From: an uncultured Roseobacter sp.
GTDB lineage: Bacteria; Pseudomonadota; Alphaproteobacteria; Rhodobacterales; Rhodobacteraceae
Assembly: GCF_947499265.1 (NCBI RefSeq)
Contig: NZ_CANMNK010000004.1
Span: forward strand, 372,001-436,000
Length of the DNA: 64,000 nt
Direction: 5' to 3'
In this document: positions 35,034 through 44,585 of the stretch, piece after piece
Numbering within the stretch: position 1 is the first letter of the stretch
Layout of the letters: every line of letters begins with the position of its first letter
Position numbers and translations under genes: made by a program
Notes under the pieces: model-generated
Seen by the model: the letters and a program-made list of their open reading frames with translations, nothing else
Databases searched by the model: none
Told to the model about the DNA's origin: nothing

Positions 35034-35951
35034 TCAAGTCTTGCAGTCCCATTTCGATTGCGCCTGCAAGATGAAGTCGATGAACACTCTTATCCTCGGC
35101 GAGACAAGGCGACGGTCGAGATAGAGCGCAGTAAAGGGCGTAGGTGGCGGCCGGAACTCCTCGAGCGCCTCCACGAGCTTGCCCCGTTTTATTCCTTCAG
35201 CCGCCATGAATGATGGCATCTGACTTACACCGAGACCGGCACGAGCTGCGCGACCTACAGACTCACCATCATCGATTGTGACCGAACCCTCGTAGGTTTT
35301 GGACACAACTTCCCCATCCTGTGTGAAATGCCACTGCATTACTCTACCTGTGCGGCGATTGCGGAAATTGAGGCAATCGTGTTTCGCCAAGTCGTCCGGG
35401 TGTTCTGGCATGCCATGCAGATCCCAATAGTCTGGAGATGCACACAGTACGAGTTGATCATCGAAAACCCGACGCGCTATCAGATTGGCCCTGTCGGAAA
35501 GCGCTCCCGCTCTTATCGCGATGTCAACCGCGTCACCGGCGAGATCAACCGCACGATCATCTAGCCAAAGTTCGATTTCGACTTGAGGCCATTCTCGATG
35601 AAAGGCGTCAAGCGCCGGGACTAAGCACATACGACCAAAGGCGGCAGGTGCACTGACTGTTAGCCGCCCCACAGGATCGCTTGCAGTGTCGCTGACTTCC
35701 GCACCTAAAGCCAGGGCGTCCGCGATCAATCGCTTGGCGCCCTCCAGATAGCGTTCGCCTTCCGGAGTTAGGCTGACGCTACGTGTGGTTCGGTGAATTA
35801 ATTTAACACCCAGTGTTTCTTCGAGGCGCGTGACGGCCTTCGACGCTGCAGATGGCGTGAGGTTCAATCGTCGGGCTCCGTCCTTGAAAGCTCCAGTCTC
35901 AGCCACGCTGATGAAGGCTTCGATGCTGATCAGAGATGGCAAGTTATTCAT
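35034..35951 (-). CDS. LysR-family transcriptional regulator
   Basis: 305 residues; the N-terminal winged helix (FISVAETGAFKDGARRLNLT, SAASKAVTRLEETLG) is followed by a substrate-binding domain, the usual LysR length. It is divergent from the operon at 36135-40400, with a LysR-type inverted repeat between them, so it probably controls that operon and itself. Ligand unknown. Confidence 0.9.
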   Translation of the reverse strand: MNNLPSLISIEAFISVAETGAFKDGARRLNLTPSAASKAVTRLEETLGVKLIHRTTRSVSLTPEGERYLEGAKRLIADALALGAEVSDTASDPVGRLTVSAPAAFGRMCLVPALDAFHREWPQVEIELWLDDRAVDLAGDAVDIAIRAGALSDRANLIARRVFDDQLVLCASPDYWDLHGMPEHPDDLAKHDCLNFRNRRTGRVMQWHFTQDGEVVSKTYEGSVTIDDGESVGRAARAGLGVSQMPSFMAAEGIKRGKLVEALEEFRPPPTPFTALYLDRRLVSPRIRVFIDFILQAQSKWDCKT

Positions 35952-35996
35952 GACAAAAATTCCATTCTGAAGCCTCGATACCCGGATTTATCCGAA

Positions 35997-36020
35997 ATTA
36001 CATAGTCTATACATTGTAAT
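35997..36020. promoter_or_regulatory. Candidate LysR operator
   Basis: Inverted repeat ATTACA-N12-TGTAAT in the 183-base divergent intergenic region, which is otherwise AT-rich. Fits the T-N11-A class of LysR sites. Confidence 0.55.
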
Positions 36021-36134
36021 CTATCAACGCTGGCGGCAGACCATCGCTCAATTCTGCGCGATCGGAGGCTGCCTTGGAATGACTTTGAAGCAATCGAGAA
36101 CCGCTAGCGACCACGCCCATAACGGAGAAATTCT

Positions 36135-36776
36135 ATGAAAATCGGAATCATCGGTGCCGGCGATATCGGTAAGCTCTATGGCCAGCTGTGGCGCGAAGCG
36201 GGTCATGATATCATGATCGCTTCCAGGTCGTCCGACACTCGCGAAGACGCGGCGCGCAAAATCGGCGCGACAGCAGGCACACCGGAGGATGCGGCGGCGT
36301 TTGGCGACGTCATCCTTTTGGCTGTTAACTATGCGACGGTAGACGAAGCTGTGTCCGCCATTGCGCCCGCGATTAACGGCAAGCTGGTGATTGATGCCAC
36401 CAATCCGCTCATCCGTGTATCGGGCGGTGGTGTCGAGCGAGTGATCCCCGATGATGCGATTTCGGGCGAAATGATGGCCCACAAGCTACCCGGTGCTCGG
36501 GTGGCCAAGGGGTTCACCACGTTGTGGACGGGTCACGTCGAGAAAAAGAGCGATCGCGATGCGCCGAAAGTAGCCATGACCCTGGCGGCGGACGCTGCCG
36601 AAGATCGTGAGATCGTCGCGAAGCTCATCAGCGATGCAGGCCTTGTTCCTGTTGATCTGGGGACGCTTGCACAATCTCGTCCGCTCGATCCGCCCAGTCC
36701 GATCTGGAACGTGGTCCTCTCCGCCGACGAACTCGCCGAACGGGTGGCTGTGTTCCGTCAGGAACAGGTCGCTTGA
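36135..36776 (+). CDS. NAD(P)-binding F420-reductase-like oxidoreductase
   Basis: 213 residues; ATG preceded by GGAG. Rossmann entry IGIIGAGDIGKLYGQLW and the ASRSSDT loop fit the F420-dependent/NADPH reductase family (pfam F420_oxidored), here probably NADPH-specific as in other bacteria without F420. First gene of a four-gene operon; the next frame starts within 30 bases. Confidence 0.75.
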   Translation: MKIGIIGAGDIGKLYGQLWREAGHDIMIASRSSDTREDAARKIGATAGTPEDAAAFGDVILLAVNYATVDEAVSAIAPAINGKLVIDATNPLIRVSGGGVERVIPDDAISGEMMAHKLPGARVAKGFTTLWTGHVEKKSDRDAPKVAMTLAADAAEDREIVAKLISDAGLVPVDLGTLAQSRPLDPPSPIWNVVLSADELAERVAVFRQEQVA

Positions 36777-36805
36777 GGCCAGACCGAAACGAAAGGATGA
36801 GTCCT

Positions 36806-38209
36806 ATGACTACGCTCACGGCAGGCGCAGACAACGCGCCGAGCTGCGAACGCGCGAAGCGCGGACTGACACCGATAGTCTCCGCGGCGCTGTTCCTCGA
36901 GGCGATGACTGTGTCGATCACGGCTATCGCGATCCCCAACATGAAGGCTGATTTCGACGTATCTCTAGCCGTGCTGCAATGGACGCACGGTGCATTTATC
37001 ATCGGTTTTGCCGGACTGCTTCTGCTCGGAGGACGGGTTGCTGACCTTTACGGCCGACGCCGTGTCTTCCTTATTTCGACAGCTCTCTTCGGATTGGCTT
37101 CGCTGATCGTCGCGCTTGCACCATCGTTGGGGCTGCTTTTCACGGCGCGCGGAATCCAAGGCGCCGCGGCGGCTTTCATGATTCCGACGTCGATATCGAT
37201 CCTGACCGGCGCTTTTCCCGAAGGACCGGCGCGCAACCGCGCGCTCGGCACTTTCAATGCGGCGGGCGCCGCAGGTTTCTCGGTTGGCCTCGTCATCGGC
37301 GGATTACTCATCGCCGAACTCGGCTGGCGCTGGGCCTTTGGATTGAACTTCCCGGCCTCGGGTTTAATCGTGGTGGCTGGCATATCTGTGATCCCGGTCG
37401 CGCTGGGCGATCGCAAACCTGTTAAGCTCGACTGGTTTGGTTCGGCGACCGTTGCGGCGGCTATTGGCACTCTAACGCTAGCACTGACTTTGGGCGCGGA
37501 GCATGGATTCGGGGTCTTGGAACTAGGCCTTGTGGCCGCCGCCATTCTGCTTGGCTGCCTGTTCATTTGGGTTGAGAAGATCCATGCCGAGCCTTTGATG
37601 CCGCTCTCCATGCTGCGTATTCCCGGGTTGCGTCGGTCCAGCCTCGCTTCGCTGACCCTTCTCGGGGCCTTCTTCGGCTTCAATCTGCTGGTCAGCGTTG
37701 CGCTGCAGACAGGGCACGGCATGGCTGCCGACATGGCAGGCTTCGCGCTGCTACCGATGGGGCTTCTCTGTGTGGCGGTTGCTCAGATCGCCACTCCGCG
37801 AGTGATGGATCGTTTTGATATTGATAGAGTCGCGGCGAGTGGCCTTGGCCTCATTGCGCTCGCTTCCGTCTGGCTCTTCAGTGCTGGCAGCTTGGCACCG
37901 ATCTGGCTCGTGATCGCGGCGACCACAGTGGCCGGCGGTCTTGGCATGGGGCTCGCTTACGCACCGCTCGCCGTGGGTGCAGTGCGCGGAGTGCCGAGGG
38001 ATCGACAGGGCGTGGCCGCCGGATTGCAGCAGACGACGCTACAGGTTGGCGGTGTCATCGGCATTGCTCTTGCCATTGCTGCCAGCACGCTCGCGAACCG
38101 CCCGGAAGCTGGCTTGCTCGCCGCCGCTCTTATCGCTCTCGCTGGCGTGGCCGTCCTGACGCGGCGCACCACCTTCCAACCTTCTGCACCTAAAGGAGCC
38201 GCACAATGA
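36806..38209 (+). CDS. MFS efflux transporter, DHA2-type
   Basis: 467 residues from ATG 36806, which has AGGATGAG upstream. Fourteen predicted spans. MFS motif A GGRVADLYGRRR and the LGWRWAFGLNFPASG region are typical of DHA2 multidrug:H+ antiporters. Expected to export toxic organic compounds across the inner membrane. Its stop overlaps the NmrA-like start (ATGATG). Confidence 0.88.
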   Translation: MTTLTAGADNAPSCERAKRGLTPIVSAALFLEAMTVSITAIAIPNMKADFDVSLAVLQWTHGAFIIGFAGLLLLGGRVADLYGRRRVFLISTALFGLASLIVALAPSLGLLFTARGIQGAAAAFMIPTSISILTGAFPEGPARNRALGTFNAAGAAGFSVGLVIGGLLIAELGWRWAFGLNFPASGLIVVAGISVIPVALGDRKPVKLDWFGSATVAAAIGTLTLALTLGAEHGFGVLELGLVAAAILLGCLFIWVEKIHAEPLMPLSMLRIPGLRRSSLASLTLLGAFFGFNLLVSVALQTGHGMAADMAGFALLPMGLLCVAVAQIATPRVMDRFDIDRVAASGLGLIALASVWLFSAGSLAPIWLVIAATTVAGGLGMGLAYAPLAVGAVRGVPRDRQGVAAGLQQTTLQVGGVIGIALAIAASTLANRPEAGLLAAALIALAGVAVLTRRTTFQPSAPKGAAQ

Positions 38210-39087
38210 TGAGGGTTCTTATCGCTGGCGCTACCGGCACGAACGGCCGTGCTTTGACCGACGAATTGAGCAAGCATGATGGCATTATTCCGCGCGCACT
38301 CGTGCGCGATACGGCTTCGGCTGAGTTCGGCGATGGCGTCGAAATCGTCGAAGGCGATCTGGCCGATCTCCAAAGTCTCGCTGCCGCGTTTGACGGCGTT
38401 GGAAAGGCCTATATCGTCACCTCGATCCAACCCAATACGATCGACCTGTTCCAAAATTTCTTCCGCGCGGCAAAATCTGCGGACGTTACTCATATCGTTA
38501 AGTTTTCCGGGCTTGGTTCGGATGTGAATAGCCCTTCAGAGGTCATTCGCCAACATGGTGAAACGGACGAGGCGCTACGCGAAAGCGGACTACCCTTCAC
38601 CATCCTTCGCCCGAATTCTTTTTACCAGAATATGCTTGGGCAAGTGCAAGGCATCGCCAAAAACGGTACTTTTGCCCTGCCGCTTGGCGAGGCGCGGCAG
38701 AGCTTGATCGATGTCCGGGACATTGCTGAGATTACCGCGACCATCCTCACGACCGACGGTCATGTTAGCAAAGCCTACGATCTGACAGGCCCCGAGAGCC
38801 TCAGCTTCGACGACGTCGCCGAGATCCTGAGCGACGTGCGCGCTGCACCGGTGAAATACACGCCGATCACGCCGGATGAGATGGAAGCGGCGCTAAAAGT
38901 CACCGGCATGCCCGATTGGTCTGCGCATGCTCTTGCGGAGATTCAGGCGCTTTTCGCTACCGGTGCTTATGCTGAAGTTCTACCCGATGCCGAGCGATTG
39001 TTGGGCCGATCCTCGCGTAGCTTCCGCCAATTTGCCGAAGATCATGCCGAGCTGTGGAAGCCAGCGGGAGATGCCAGCTTGAATTGA
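38206..39087 (+). CDS. NmrA-like NAD(P)-binding protein
   Basis: 293 residues. Rossmann motif GATGTNGRAL near the start, ITHIVKFSGLGSD-type central region (reading THIVKFSGLGSDVNSP) and FTILRPNSFYQNM are features of the atypical short-chain dehydrogenase/NmrA family, which lack a full catalytic triad or act as quinone reductases or redox sensors. Overlaps the MFS gene. Confidence 0.8.
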   Translation: MMRVLIAGATGTNGRALTDELSKHDGIIPRALVRDTASAEFGDGVEIVEGDLADLQSLAAAFDGVGKAYIVTSIQPNTIDLFQNFFRAAKSADVTHIVKFSGLGSDVNSPSEVIRQHGETDEALRESGLPFTILRPNSFYQNMLGQVQGIAKNGTFALPLGEARQSLIDVRDIAEITATILTTDGHVSKAYDLTGPESLSFDDVAEILSDVRAAPVKYTPITPDEMEAALKVTGMPDWSAHALAEIQALFATGAYAEVLPDAERLLGRSSRSFRQFAEDHAELWKPAGDASLN

Positions 39088-39122
39088 TTTCTTTTTTGTA
39101 TAACTCACTAGGAGAGAAGACT

Positions 39123-40400
39123 ATGATCCGAACGCTTCTTGCTACAGCCATTGTCGGACTGGGCATCGGTGGGGCGGCTGTTCCGACTTTAGCGCAGAGC
39201 CAGCCCGAGCCCTACACCATCGAAATCCCGCAAGAGCGGCTGGACGAGGTGATATCGCAGGTCCGCGAACACGAATTCTTGCCCGATACCGGGCTTGAGC
39301 GATGGCGCTTCGGCGTTCCGCAATCCTGGCTCGCCGAAATGGGCGCCCATTGGGCGGAAGACTACGATTGGCGCGCCGCAGAAGCACGCCTCAACCGGTT
39401 CGACAATTTCCGCGCAGAGATTGACGGAAAACAGCTCCATTTCATTCACGAGCGAGGTTCGGGCGACAATCCGACACCGCTGCTGATCCTCCATGGCTGG
39501 CCTTATTCGGTGTATAGCTTCATCGACGTGATCGAGCCATTGGCGCATCCCGAACGCTTCGGCGGCGATGCGGCCGATGCCTTCGATGTGGTGGTCGTGT
39601 CCATTCCCGGGGTGGGCTTTTCCGAAGCGACCGATGAGCCGGAGAGCTTGCGCTCGACAGGCCGACGCTATCACAAGTTGATGACCGAGGTGCTCGGCTA
39701 CGACCGCTACATCACCCACGGCGGGGATCAGGGTGCCCTAAGCGCTGGATGGATGGCGTATGATTATCCCGATGCGGTTATGGGCCACCACACCCACATG
39801 CACTTCCCAAGGCACGCAAGTTCACCATGGCTCTCCGGCAAAATTGGCGCCGAGCCAACAGAGGCAGAGAAAGCCTGGATCGAGGCGGAAGCGGCAGCGC
39901 CCTTCGGCCAACTCGCATACATTCTGACGCACGTCGCGCGTGGCGAGACGCTGGCAGCCTCCCTAGCGGATAATCCGGTCGGTCAAGCCGCTTGGATCTG
40001 GGACAAGTGGTATTACTGGACCGACAAGAGCGGTGCGGCCTTCGAGGAAATTCACACAAAAGATCGACTGATTGACGAGGTGATGTATTACATCCTCACC
40101 GACAGCTTCCGCACGTCCCTTTGGCCCTATCTCATGCTGGGTGTTGAGGAAAATGCGGTTCTCCCGGAAGGTGAAGTGATTGCCAATCCAGCCGGCGTCA
40201 CGGCATGGCCGGACCCAGTCTTCCCGCTGCCGCCACGGGAATACGTCGAACGCAGCCGACCGAGTCTGATTCACTACACGACGCCCGCGCGGGGGGGGCA
40301 TTTCCCCATGGTCGAAGTGCCTGAGCTCTATGTAGAAGACCTGCGCACCTTCCGCCGATCTCTCGCTGAGCATCTGTCGGCGCCGGACGGCAATGAATAA
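39123..40400 (+). CDS. Exported epoxide hydrolase (EHN/alpha-beta hydrolase)
   Basis: 425 residues; ATG with TAGGAGAG upstream. A signal peptide (IRTLLATAIVGLGIGGAAV, cleaved near LAQ) is unusual for this family. An N-terminal EHN domain (about 25-130) is followed by an alpha/beta hydrolase: HGWP oxyanion motif, nucleophile Asp in HGGDQGALS, and the catalytic His in RGGHFPMVE. Hydrolyses epoxides to diols; export suggests detoxification outside the cytoplasm. Last gene of the operon. Confidence 0.85.
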   Translation: MIRTLLATAIVGLGIGGAAVPTLAQSQPEPYTIEIPQERLDEVISQVREHEFLPDTGLERWRFGVPQSWLAEMGAHWAEDYDWRAAEARLNRFDNFRAEIDGKQLHFIHERGSGDNPTPLLILHGWPYSVYSFIDVIEPLAHPERFGGDAADAFDVVVVSIPGVGFSEATDEPESLRSTGRRYHKLMTEVLGYDRYITHGGDQGALSAGWMAYDYPDAVMGHHTHMHFPRHASSPWLSGKIGAEPTEAEKAWIEAEAAAPFGQLAYILTHVARGETLAASLADNPVGQAAWIWDKWYYWTDKSGAAFEEIHTKDRLIDEVMYYILTDSFRTSLWPYLMLGVEENAVLPEGEVIANPAGVTAWPDPVFPLPPREYVERSRPSLIHYTTPARGGHFPMVEVPELYVEDLRTFRRSLAEHLSAPDGNE

Positions 40401-40446
40401 GATGAGCGACCGGAAGTAGCTTTGATCGGTCTTTCAAATTCGTTTG

Positions 40447-40470
40447 GAGAGGAGGCTGATGTCTCCTCTC
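40447..40470. terminator. Hairpin after the epoxide hydrolase gene
   Basis: Perfect 8-bp stem GAGAGGAG / CTCCTCTC with an 8-base loop, 47 bases after the stop. No T-run follows, so it may instead be an operator for the next LysR gene. Confidence 0.35.
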
Positions 40471-40534
40471 TAGGCGAAAATCAGATCGACCAAGCCTCGA
40501 CAATGCTTCTCACGTTCGGGTCGGGACGGCTGAC

Positions 40535-41446
40535 ATGAAGACTGAAATTGAGACTCAGCATCTCACCTATTTTCTTTCGGTCGCGGAGACGGGAAGTTTT
40601 CGAAAGGCCGCATCCCGTTTGAACGTCGGTCAGCCCGCGGTTAGCCGACGGATTCAGCGGTTGGAAGATATCCTCGGCGTTTCACTCTTCGAACGGCGAT
40701 CAACGGGCGCACGCCTAACGACTGCTGGCACGTGTTTCGCGGCAAGAGCGCGCGTCATCGTGGATGATTTGAGAGCTGCGACCGACACGGCGCGCGGAGC
40801 TGGGCTTGGAGAAAATGGCTATCTGAGGATTGGCGTCATCGCCTCTTTGTCTCGCGGACCATTGCGTCAGGTGCTCGAAAGCTTTGTTGATTCGCACGCC
40901 TACGTCGATCTTTGTATTGCTGAGTTGGATCGTGGCCAACTTCTCACTCAGTTGAGCCACCGCCGATTAGATTTGGTGGTCGCTCCCGGAAAACCCGATC
41001 ATGAGAGTGGTGACGGGCTGATATTAGCACATGAGCGCGTTTATCTGGCTGTGCCGTCAGACCATCCTTTAGCGGATCGACAAGGATTGCGATGGAGCGA
41101 AGTCCTAAAAGAGACCTTCGTCGTAAGCACTCAAGAACCAGGGCCAGAGATCCACGACTATTTGGTGCGAAACCTGAGCGACCTCGGACGTACTGTGCAA
41201 GTGCGACGGCACAGTATGGGCCGGGAAGGTATCATGTCTCTCGTGGGTCTTGGTTTTGGCGTTAGTCTCGTCGCTGATCATTGGCTGGGCGTCAGGTATC
41301 CAAACGTAACGTTCGTCCCGATCGGTAACGATGACGAAATCGTCCCCTTTTCCATGATCTGGCGTCCGGAAAACGACAACCCCGCGCTCCGCCGGTTCAT
41401 CTCTCTGGCTAGGATCGAGGCGAAGCGGAGCGGCGCTCTTTCCTGA
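40535..41446 (+). CDS. LysR-family transcriptional regulator
   Basis: 303 residues. Winged helix QHLTYFLSVAETGSFRKAAS...VSRRIQRLEDILG, then a substrate-binding domain. It reads towards the conjugation genes and its 3' end overlaps the convergent DUF2274 gene by 38 bases. Target unknown; probably part of the cargo rather than of the transfer system. Confidence 0.88.
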   Translation: MKTEIETQHLTYFLSVAETGSFRKAASRLNVGQPAVSRRIQRLEDILGVSLFERRSTGARLTTAGTCFAARARVIVDDLRAATDTARGAGLGENGYLRIGVIASLSRGPLRQVLESFVDSHAYVDLCIAELDRGQLLTQLSHRRLDLVVAPGKPDHESGDGLILAHERVYLAVPSDHPLADRQGLRWSEVLKETFVVSTQEPGPEIHDYLVRNLSDLGRTVQVRRHSMGREGIMSLVGLGFGVSLVADHWLGVRYPNVTFVPIGNDDEIVPFSMIWRPENDNPALRRFISLARIEAKRSGALS

Positions 41447-41645
41447 GTTTTGCAAATCCGCGATCGGTCCTCATAAACCGTTCCAGCATCGGAGCAACGA
41501 GTTTCGCGGGTTGGAGCGTCTGGCCGCTCTCCTGACCGAGGAGTTCGGCGTAGGCCGCGAGGTCGCGATGGGTCTGCGCCGGAAGTTCGATGGACAGCTT
41601 CACCGGTTTGTCGTCGCGAATATCTGAGAGTTTGAGTTTGGTCAT
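41409..41645 (-). CDS. DUF2274 protein, last gene of the trb operon
   Basis: 78 residues, basic C-terminus. The pattern KLKLSDIRDDKPVKLSIELP then LAAYAELLG is the small DUF2274 family that almost always follows trbI. The function is unknown; ribbon-helix-helix-like start suggests nucleic-acid binding. Its end lies inside the convergent LysR frame, which is unusual and marks the boundary with the cargo. It overlaps trbI by four bases. Confidence 0.85.
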   Translation of the reverse strand: MTKLKLSDIRDDKPVKLSIELPAQTHRDLAAYAELLGQESGQTLQPAKLVAPMLERFMRTDRGFAKLRKERRSASPRS

Positions 41646-42856
41646 CGTGCGGCTCCATACGGTTCAAGAATAAGATCACGCGTCACCATCACACGTACCG
41701 GAAACCCTGGCCGGATCGTCAGCGTCGGTGGAATACCGAGCTGACGCTGCACAATCCCTTCCCCGGCGCGCCCGATTGTGTCCTGTGTTCCGTCTCGAAT
41801 GGCCTCGGCGATCTCGTCACCATCATCTTCGCCGGTTTCCAGGCCGATATTGAGGATCGTCGCGAGGCCTGCGGCGAGGAACAGGCGGTCCCAATGGTTG
41901 TCGACGCCATCTTCAAGCCCGGTGAAGCCTGCCTGGTCAGTGCCCGGCTCACGCTCGAGGACGATGGAGCGGCCATCCGGAAGGATAAGCCGGATCCAAG
42001 CAAGCAGCAAACGCCGCTGACCCGAGGCAACGCGGCTGTCATACTCGCCGAGCAAGCGCGCGCCTTGAGGAATCAAGAGGAATTGTCCTGTCGGGCTGTC
42101 GTAGACATTGGCAGTAACCTGCGCCGTGATCTGCCCCGGCAGATCGGATCGTAGCCCCGTGAGAAGCGCGGCTTCGATGACGGAGCCCGCCTGCAGCACG
42201 TAGGGACTCGGTGGCGATTGCAGGCGATCTATGGCGGTCGTCCTGCGATCCACCTCGCGGTCGAGAAATGCTTCTTGCCGTTCCGTGGTATCCGGTCGCG
42301 GCGACGTTCCGGCGGAGGCTGGAAACAGCCCCTGCAGCACTGATGATTGCTGCGGCGCTGCCCGTGCCGGTTGAGAGCTGGCCGTCACAACGCTGGTTTG
42401 CGCATCGGCAAAGAGGGTCGCCAAACGAGCGGCCTCGGCCTCTTGGAGGCGCAATTGCTCGATAGGATCGACCGCTGGGCCGGTTGCAGTCACGACGGGC
42501 ACCGGTTCTCCGCGGCGTTGCGCTGACAGGACTGGTCGGCCGAGTTCGCCCGGGAGCGGTGGCCCGAGCTGGGGGATCGATCCGTAGTCACGCGGCAGTC
42601 GCGACAGGCCCTCCGCCTCCTGAACCCGTTCGGTCGAGAACAATTCGGATGGCCCATCGGTCCGATCCGGACCCCGCAGCGCGACGATCAGGATCGCCCC
42701 GATGCCGAGGCCGCCCGCCACGGTGAGCACCGTGATCGCCTTGCGCGACAGCCGCATGACCCGCGGCGGGTCCGGGCGCAGACGCAATTCCTTGGCGATC
42801 TCGCTTTCTGAGCGCGACGGCTCCGCGCGCTCTTCCTCGTTCCGGTCATCGCTCAT
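41642..42856 (-). CDS. trbI: TrbI (VirB10-like) T4SS protein
   Basis: 404 residues. One membrane span (about 45-65), a proline- and glutamine-rich periplasmic linker, and a VirB10 C-terminal domain (about 225-400: QAGSVIEAALLTGLRSDLPG, IPQGARLLGEYDSRV, NHWDRLFLAAGLAT). It links the inner-membrane complex to the outer-membrane pore. Overlaps trbG by four bases. Confidence 0.95.
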   Translation of the reverse strand: MSDDRNEEERAEPSRSESEIAKELRLRPDPPRVMRLSRKAITVLTVAGGLGIGAILIVALRGPDRTDGPSELFSTERVQEAEGLSRLPRDYGSIPQLGPPLPGELGRPVLSAQRRGEPVPVVTATGPAVDPIEQLRLQEAEAARLATLFADAQTSVVTASSQPARAAPQQSSVLQGLFPASAGTSPRPDTTERQEAFLDREVDRRTTAIDRLQSPPSPYVLQAGSVIEAALLTGLRSDLPGQITAQVTANVYDSPTGQFLLIPQGARLLGEYDSRVASGQRRLLLAWIRLILPDGRSIVLEREPGTDQAGFTGLEDGVDNHWDRLFLAAGLATILNIGLETGEDDGDEIAEAIRDGTQDTIGRAGEGIVQRQLGIPPTLTIRPGFPVRVMVTRDLILEPYGAAR

Positions 42857-43902
42857 CGATCCGTCTCGCGACTACTCGCCGTCGTAGTGCGTTCGGCGGA
42901 TCTGTTGCGTCCATCTGTTCGGACGATCCGGACCACGCGCTGGCGATCACCCAGACGCAGCTCCGCGGCGGCGAACAGTCGGTGAACGATCATGTAATTG
43001 CGCCGGATTCGGTAATTGACCAGCTGACCCTCTCCTTCCGGTCCGATGACAAAGAGCGGCGGCATCTCGCCCTGACCGATCCCGCGCGGGAACTCTATGA
43101 AGACCTGCCGTCCGTCATCGAAGGCGCGGCGTGGCCGCCAGGGCGCGCGGTCGCCGGTGATCCGGTAGCGGAAGTTGAGATCGTCGAGATCGACATTGCG
43201 GCCGATCGGAAGGCTGGCCTCGGCGCGATCGTTCTGACGGCGCAAGGCGATGAGCTCGTCTTCGGGATATTGCCAGGAGACCGAGGCCATGTAGGCCTGC
43301 GGCGTCGCGCGCAGTTCGAGGTGATAGGTCCGCCGATCCGTGTTGATGACGAGATTGGTGACGAGATCGGGCCGGGTCGGTTTGACCAGCACATGGATGC
43401 GACGGCTGTCGCCGGATCCGCTCTCGGTGTCGCCGATGATCCAGCGCGCGGTATCGCCTGCCGCGATCGGGCCGGAGCCGACAAGGCTTTCGCCCGGCTG
43501 CAAGGCGATGTCCGTAACCTGTCCAGGCGACGTGTAAACCTGATAGAGCGCGCCAGAACTGTAGGGATAGAGCTGGACGGCGTTGATGAAGCCGTCGCGT
43601 ACCGGTTCGATCCGGGCCGCCGCGTTGGCGTTGGTCACCCGCTCAGTTGGTTCCGTCGCTTCTGCCGGACGATCATCGGCATCGACCCGCATGAGCTGGC
43701 CCGGCAGCGGCAATGGTTCGGGTGTCTCGACGATCTGAACAGGCCGCGCCGGTTCGGCGACCAGCGTCGCGGCGACCGGGTCATCGTAGCTGATCTCGGG
43801 CGGCTTGAAGGTGGCGCAGCCGGCAAGCATCGAAGTTGCGAGCAAAGTGGTGATGGACAGTTTGATTGGCATGCAGATTTGGCGTGTGATGCAATCACTC
43901 AT
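42853..43902 (-). CDS. trbG: TrbG (VirB9-like) T4SS lipoprotein
   Basis: 349 residues from the coupled ATG; a start ten codons later (MPIKLSITTLLATSMLAGC) would give a more usual lipoprotein signal with the lipobox LAGC. The C-terminal VirB9/CagX domain has LNF-type strands (DLNFRYRITGDR) and GQLVNYRIRRNYMIVHRLF. Forms the outer-membrane core with TrbI and TrbH/VirB7 proteins. Confidence 0.95.
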   Translation of the reverse strand: MSDCITRQICMPIKLSITTLLATSMLAGCATFKPPEISYDDPVAATLVAEPARPVQIVETPEPLPLPGQLMRVDADDRPAEATEPTERVTNANAAARIEPVRDGFINAVQLYPYSSGALYQVYTSPGQVTDIALQPGESLVGSGPIAAGDTARWIIGDTESGSGDSRRIHVLVKPTRPDLVTNLVINTDRRTYHLELRATPQAYMASVSWQYPEDELIALRRQNDRAEASLPIGRNVDLDDLNFRYRITGDRAPWRPRRAFDDGRQVFIEFPRGIGQGEMPPLFVIGPEGEGQLVNYRIRRNYMIVHRLFAAAELRLGDRQRVVRIVRTDGRNRSAERTTTASSRETDR

Positions 43903-44585
43903 TGGGCGTTCTCCCGTGACCAGTTGATGGCGTGGACGAAGACGCCGAGGGGGTTCTTGCGGAGGCGGTCGGCGTCGCGAGGTGGCTGAACGACGACGCT
44001 GAGGATGCCGGTCCAGCGTTCGGTCCCGGCGAGTTGGCCGTTCACATAGCGGCGCTCAATCCAAGCGACGCGGAAACTTGAGTCCGAGGCGCGGATGACG
44101 CTGGAGATTTCGGCCGCGACCTGAACTTCGCCGACGCGGGCGAAGGGGTCGTTCTCCCGCGCGAAATCGTTGAGCGCGACAGCCCCGCGATCAGTGGCGA
44201 AGTCATAAGCGCGTAGCCAGTTTTCGCGCAGGACAATGGGATCGGCCGGGACCTGACGAACGTTCTCGATGAAACGCGCGAGGTGAAAGGCTATCTGCGG
44301 ATCGGTCGGGCGGTAATTGGCAGTGGCGGGTGCGACGGCCTGCGCCGCGCCGAGCTGGTCGACCTCGATGACGTAAGGCACGATGGTTCCTTGCGTTGAC
44401 TGCCAGACCAACGCGAGGCCGAAGGTCGCGGTGGTGGCGAGACAGCCAATCGCCATAAGCCGCCAATTGCGGGCTTGGACGCGGGCGGAACCCATGCGTT
44501 CATCCCAAACCTGGGCCGCCTTCTGGTATGGGGTCACGGGGTCTGGGGTCTTGGCGTATCGCACGCTGGGTCGCTTGAATCTCAT
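43899..44585 (-). CDS. trbF: TrbF (VirB8-like) T4SS protein
   Basis: 228 residues. One span (about 45-62) then a periplasmic VirB8 fold (NTF2-like) with PYVIEVDQLG, AFHLARFIENVRQVP and the C-terminal WTGILSVVVQPPRDADRLRKN. Inner-membrane assembly factor; overlaps both neighbours by four bases. Confidence 0.95.
   Translation of the reverse strand: MRFKRPSVRYAKTPDPVTPYQKAAQVWDERMGSARVQARNWRLMAIGCLATTATFGLALVWQSTQGTIVPYVIEVDQLGAAQAVAPATANYRPTDPQIAFHLARFIENVRQVPADPIVLRENWLRAYDFATDRGAVALNDFARENDPFARVGEVQVAAEISSVIRASDSSFRVAWIERRYVNGQLAGTERWTGILSVVVQPPRDADRLRKNPLGVFVHAINWSRENAQ

Noticed and set aside
42982-43989. 335-residue + strand frame
   Set aside because: Antisense of trbG and trbF; those genes match known families along their full length.
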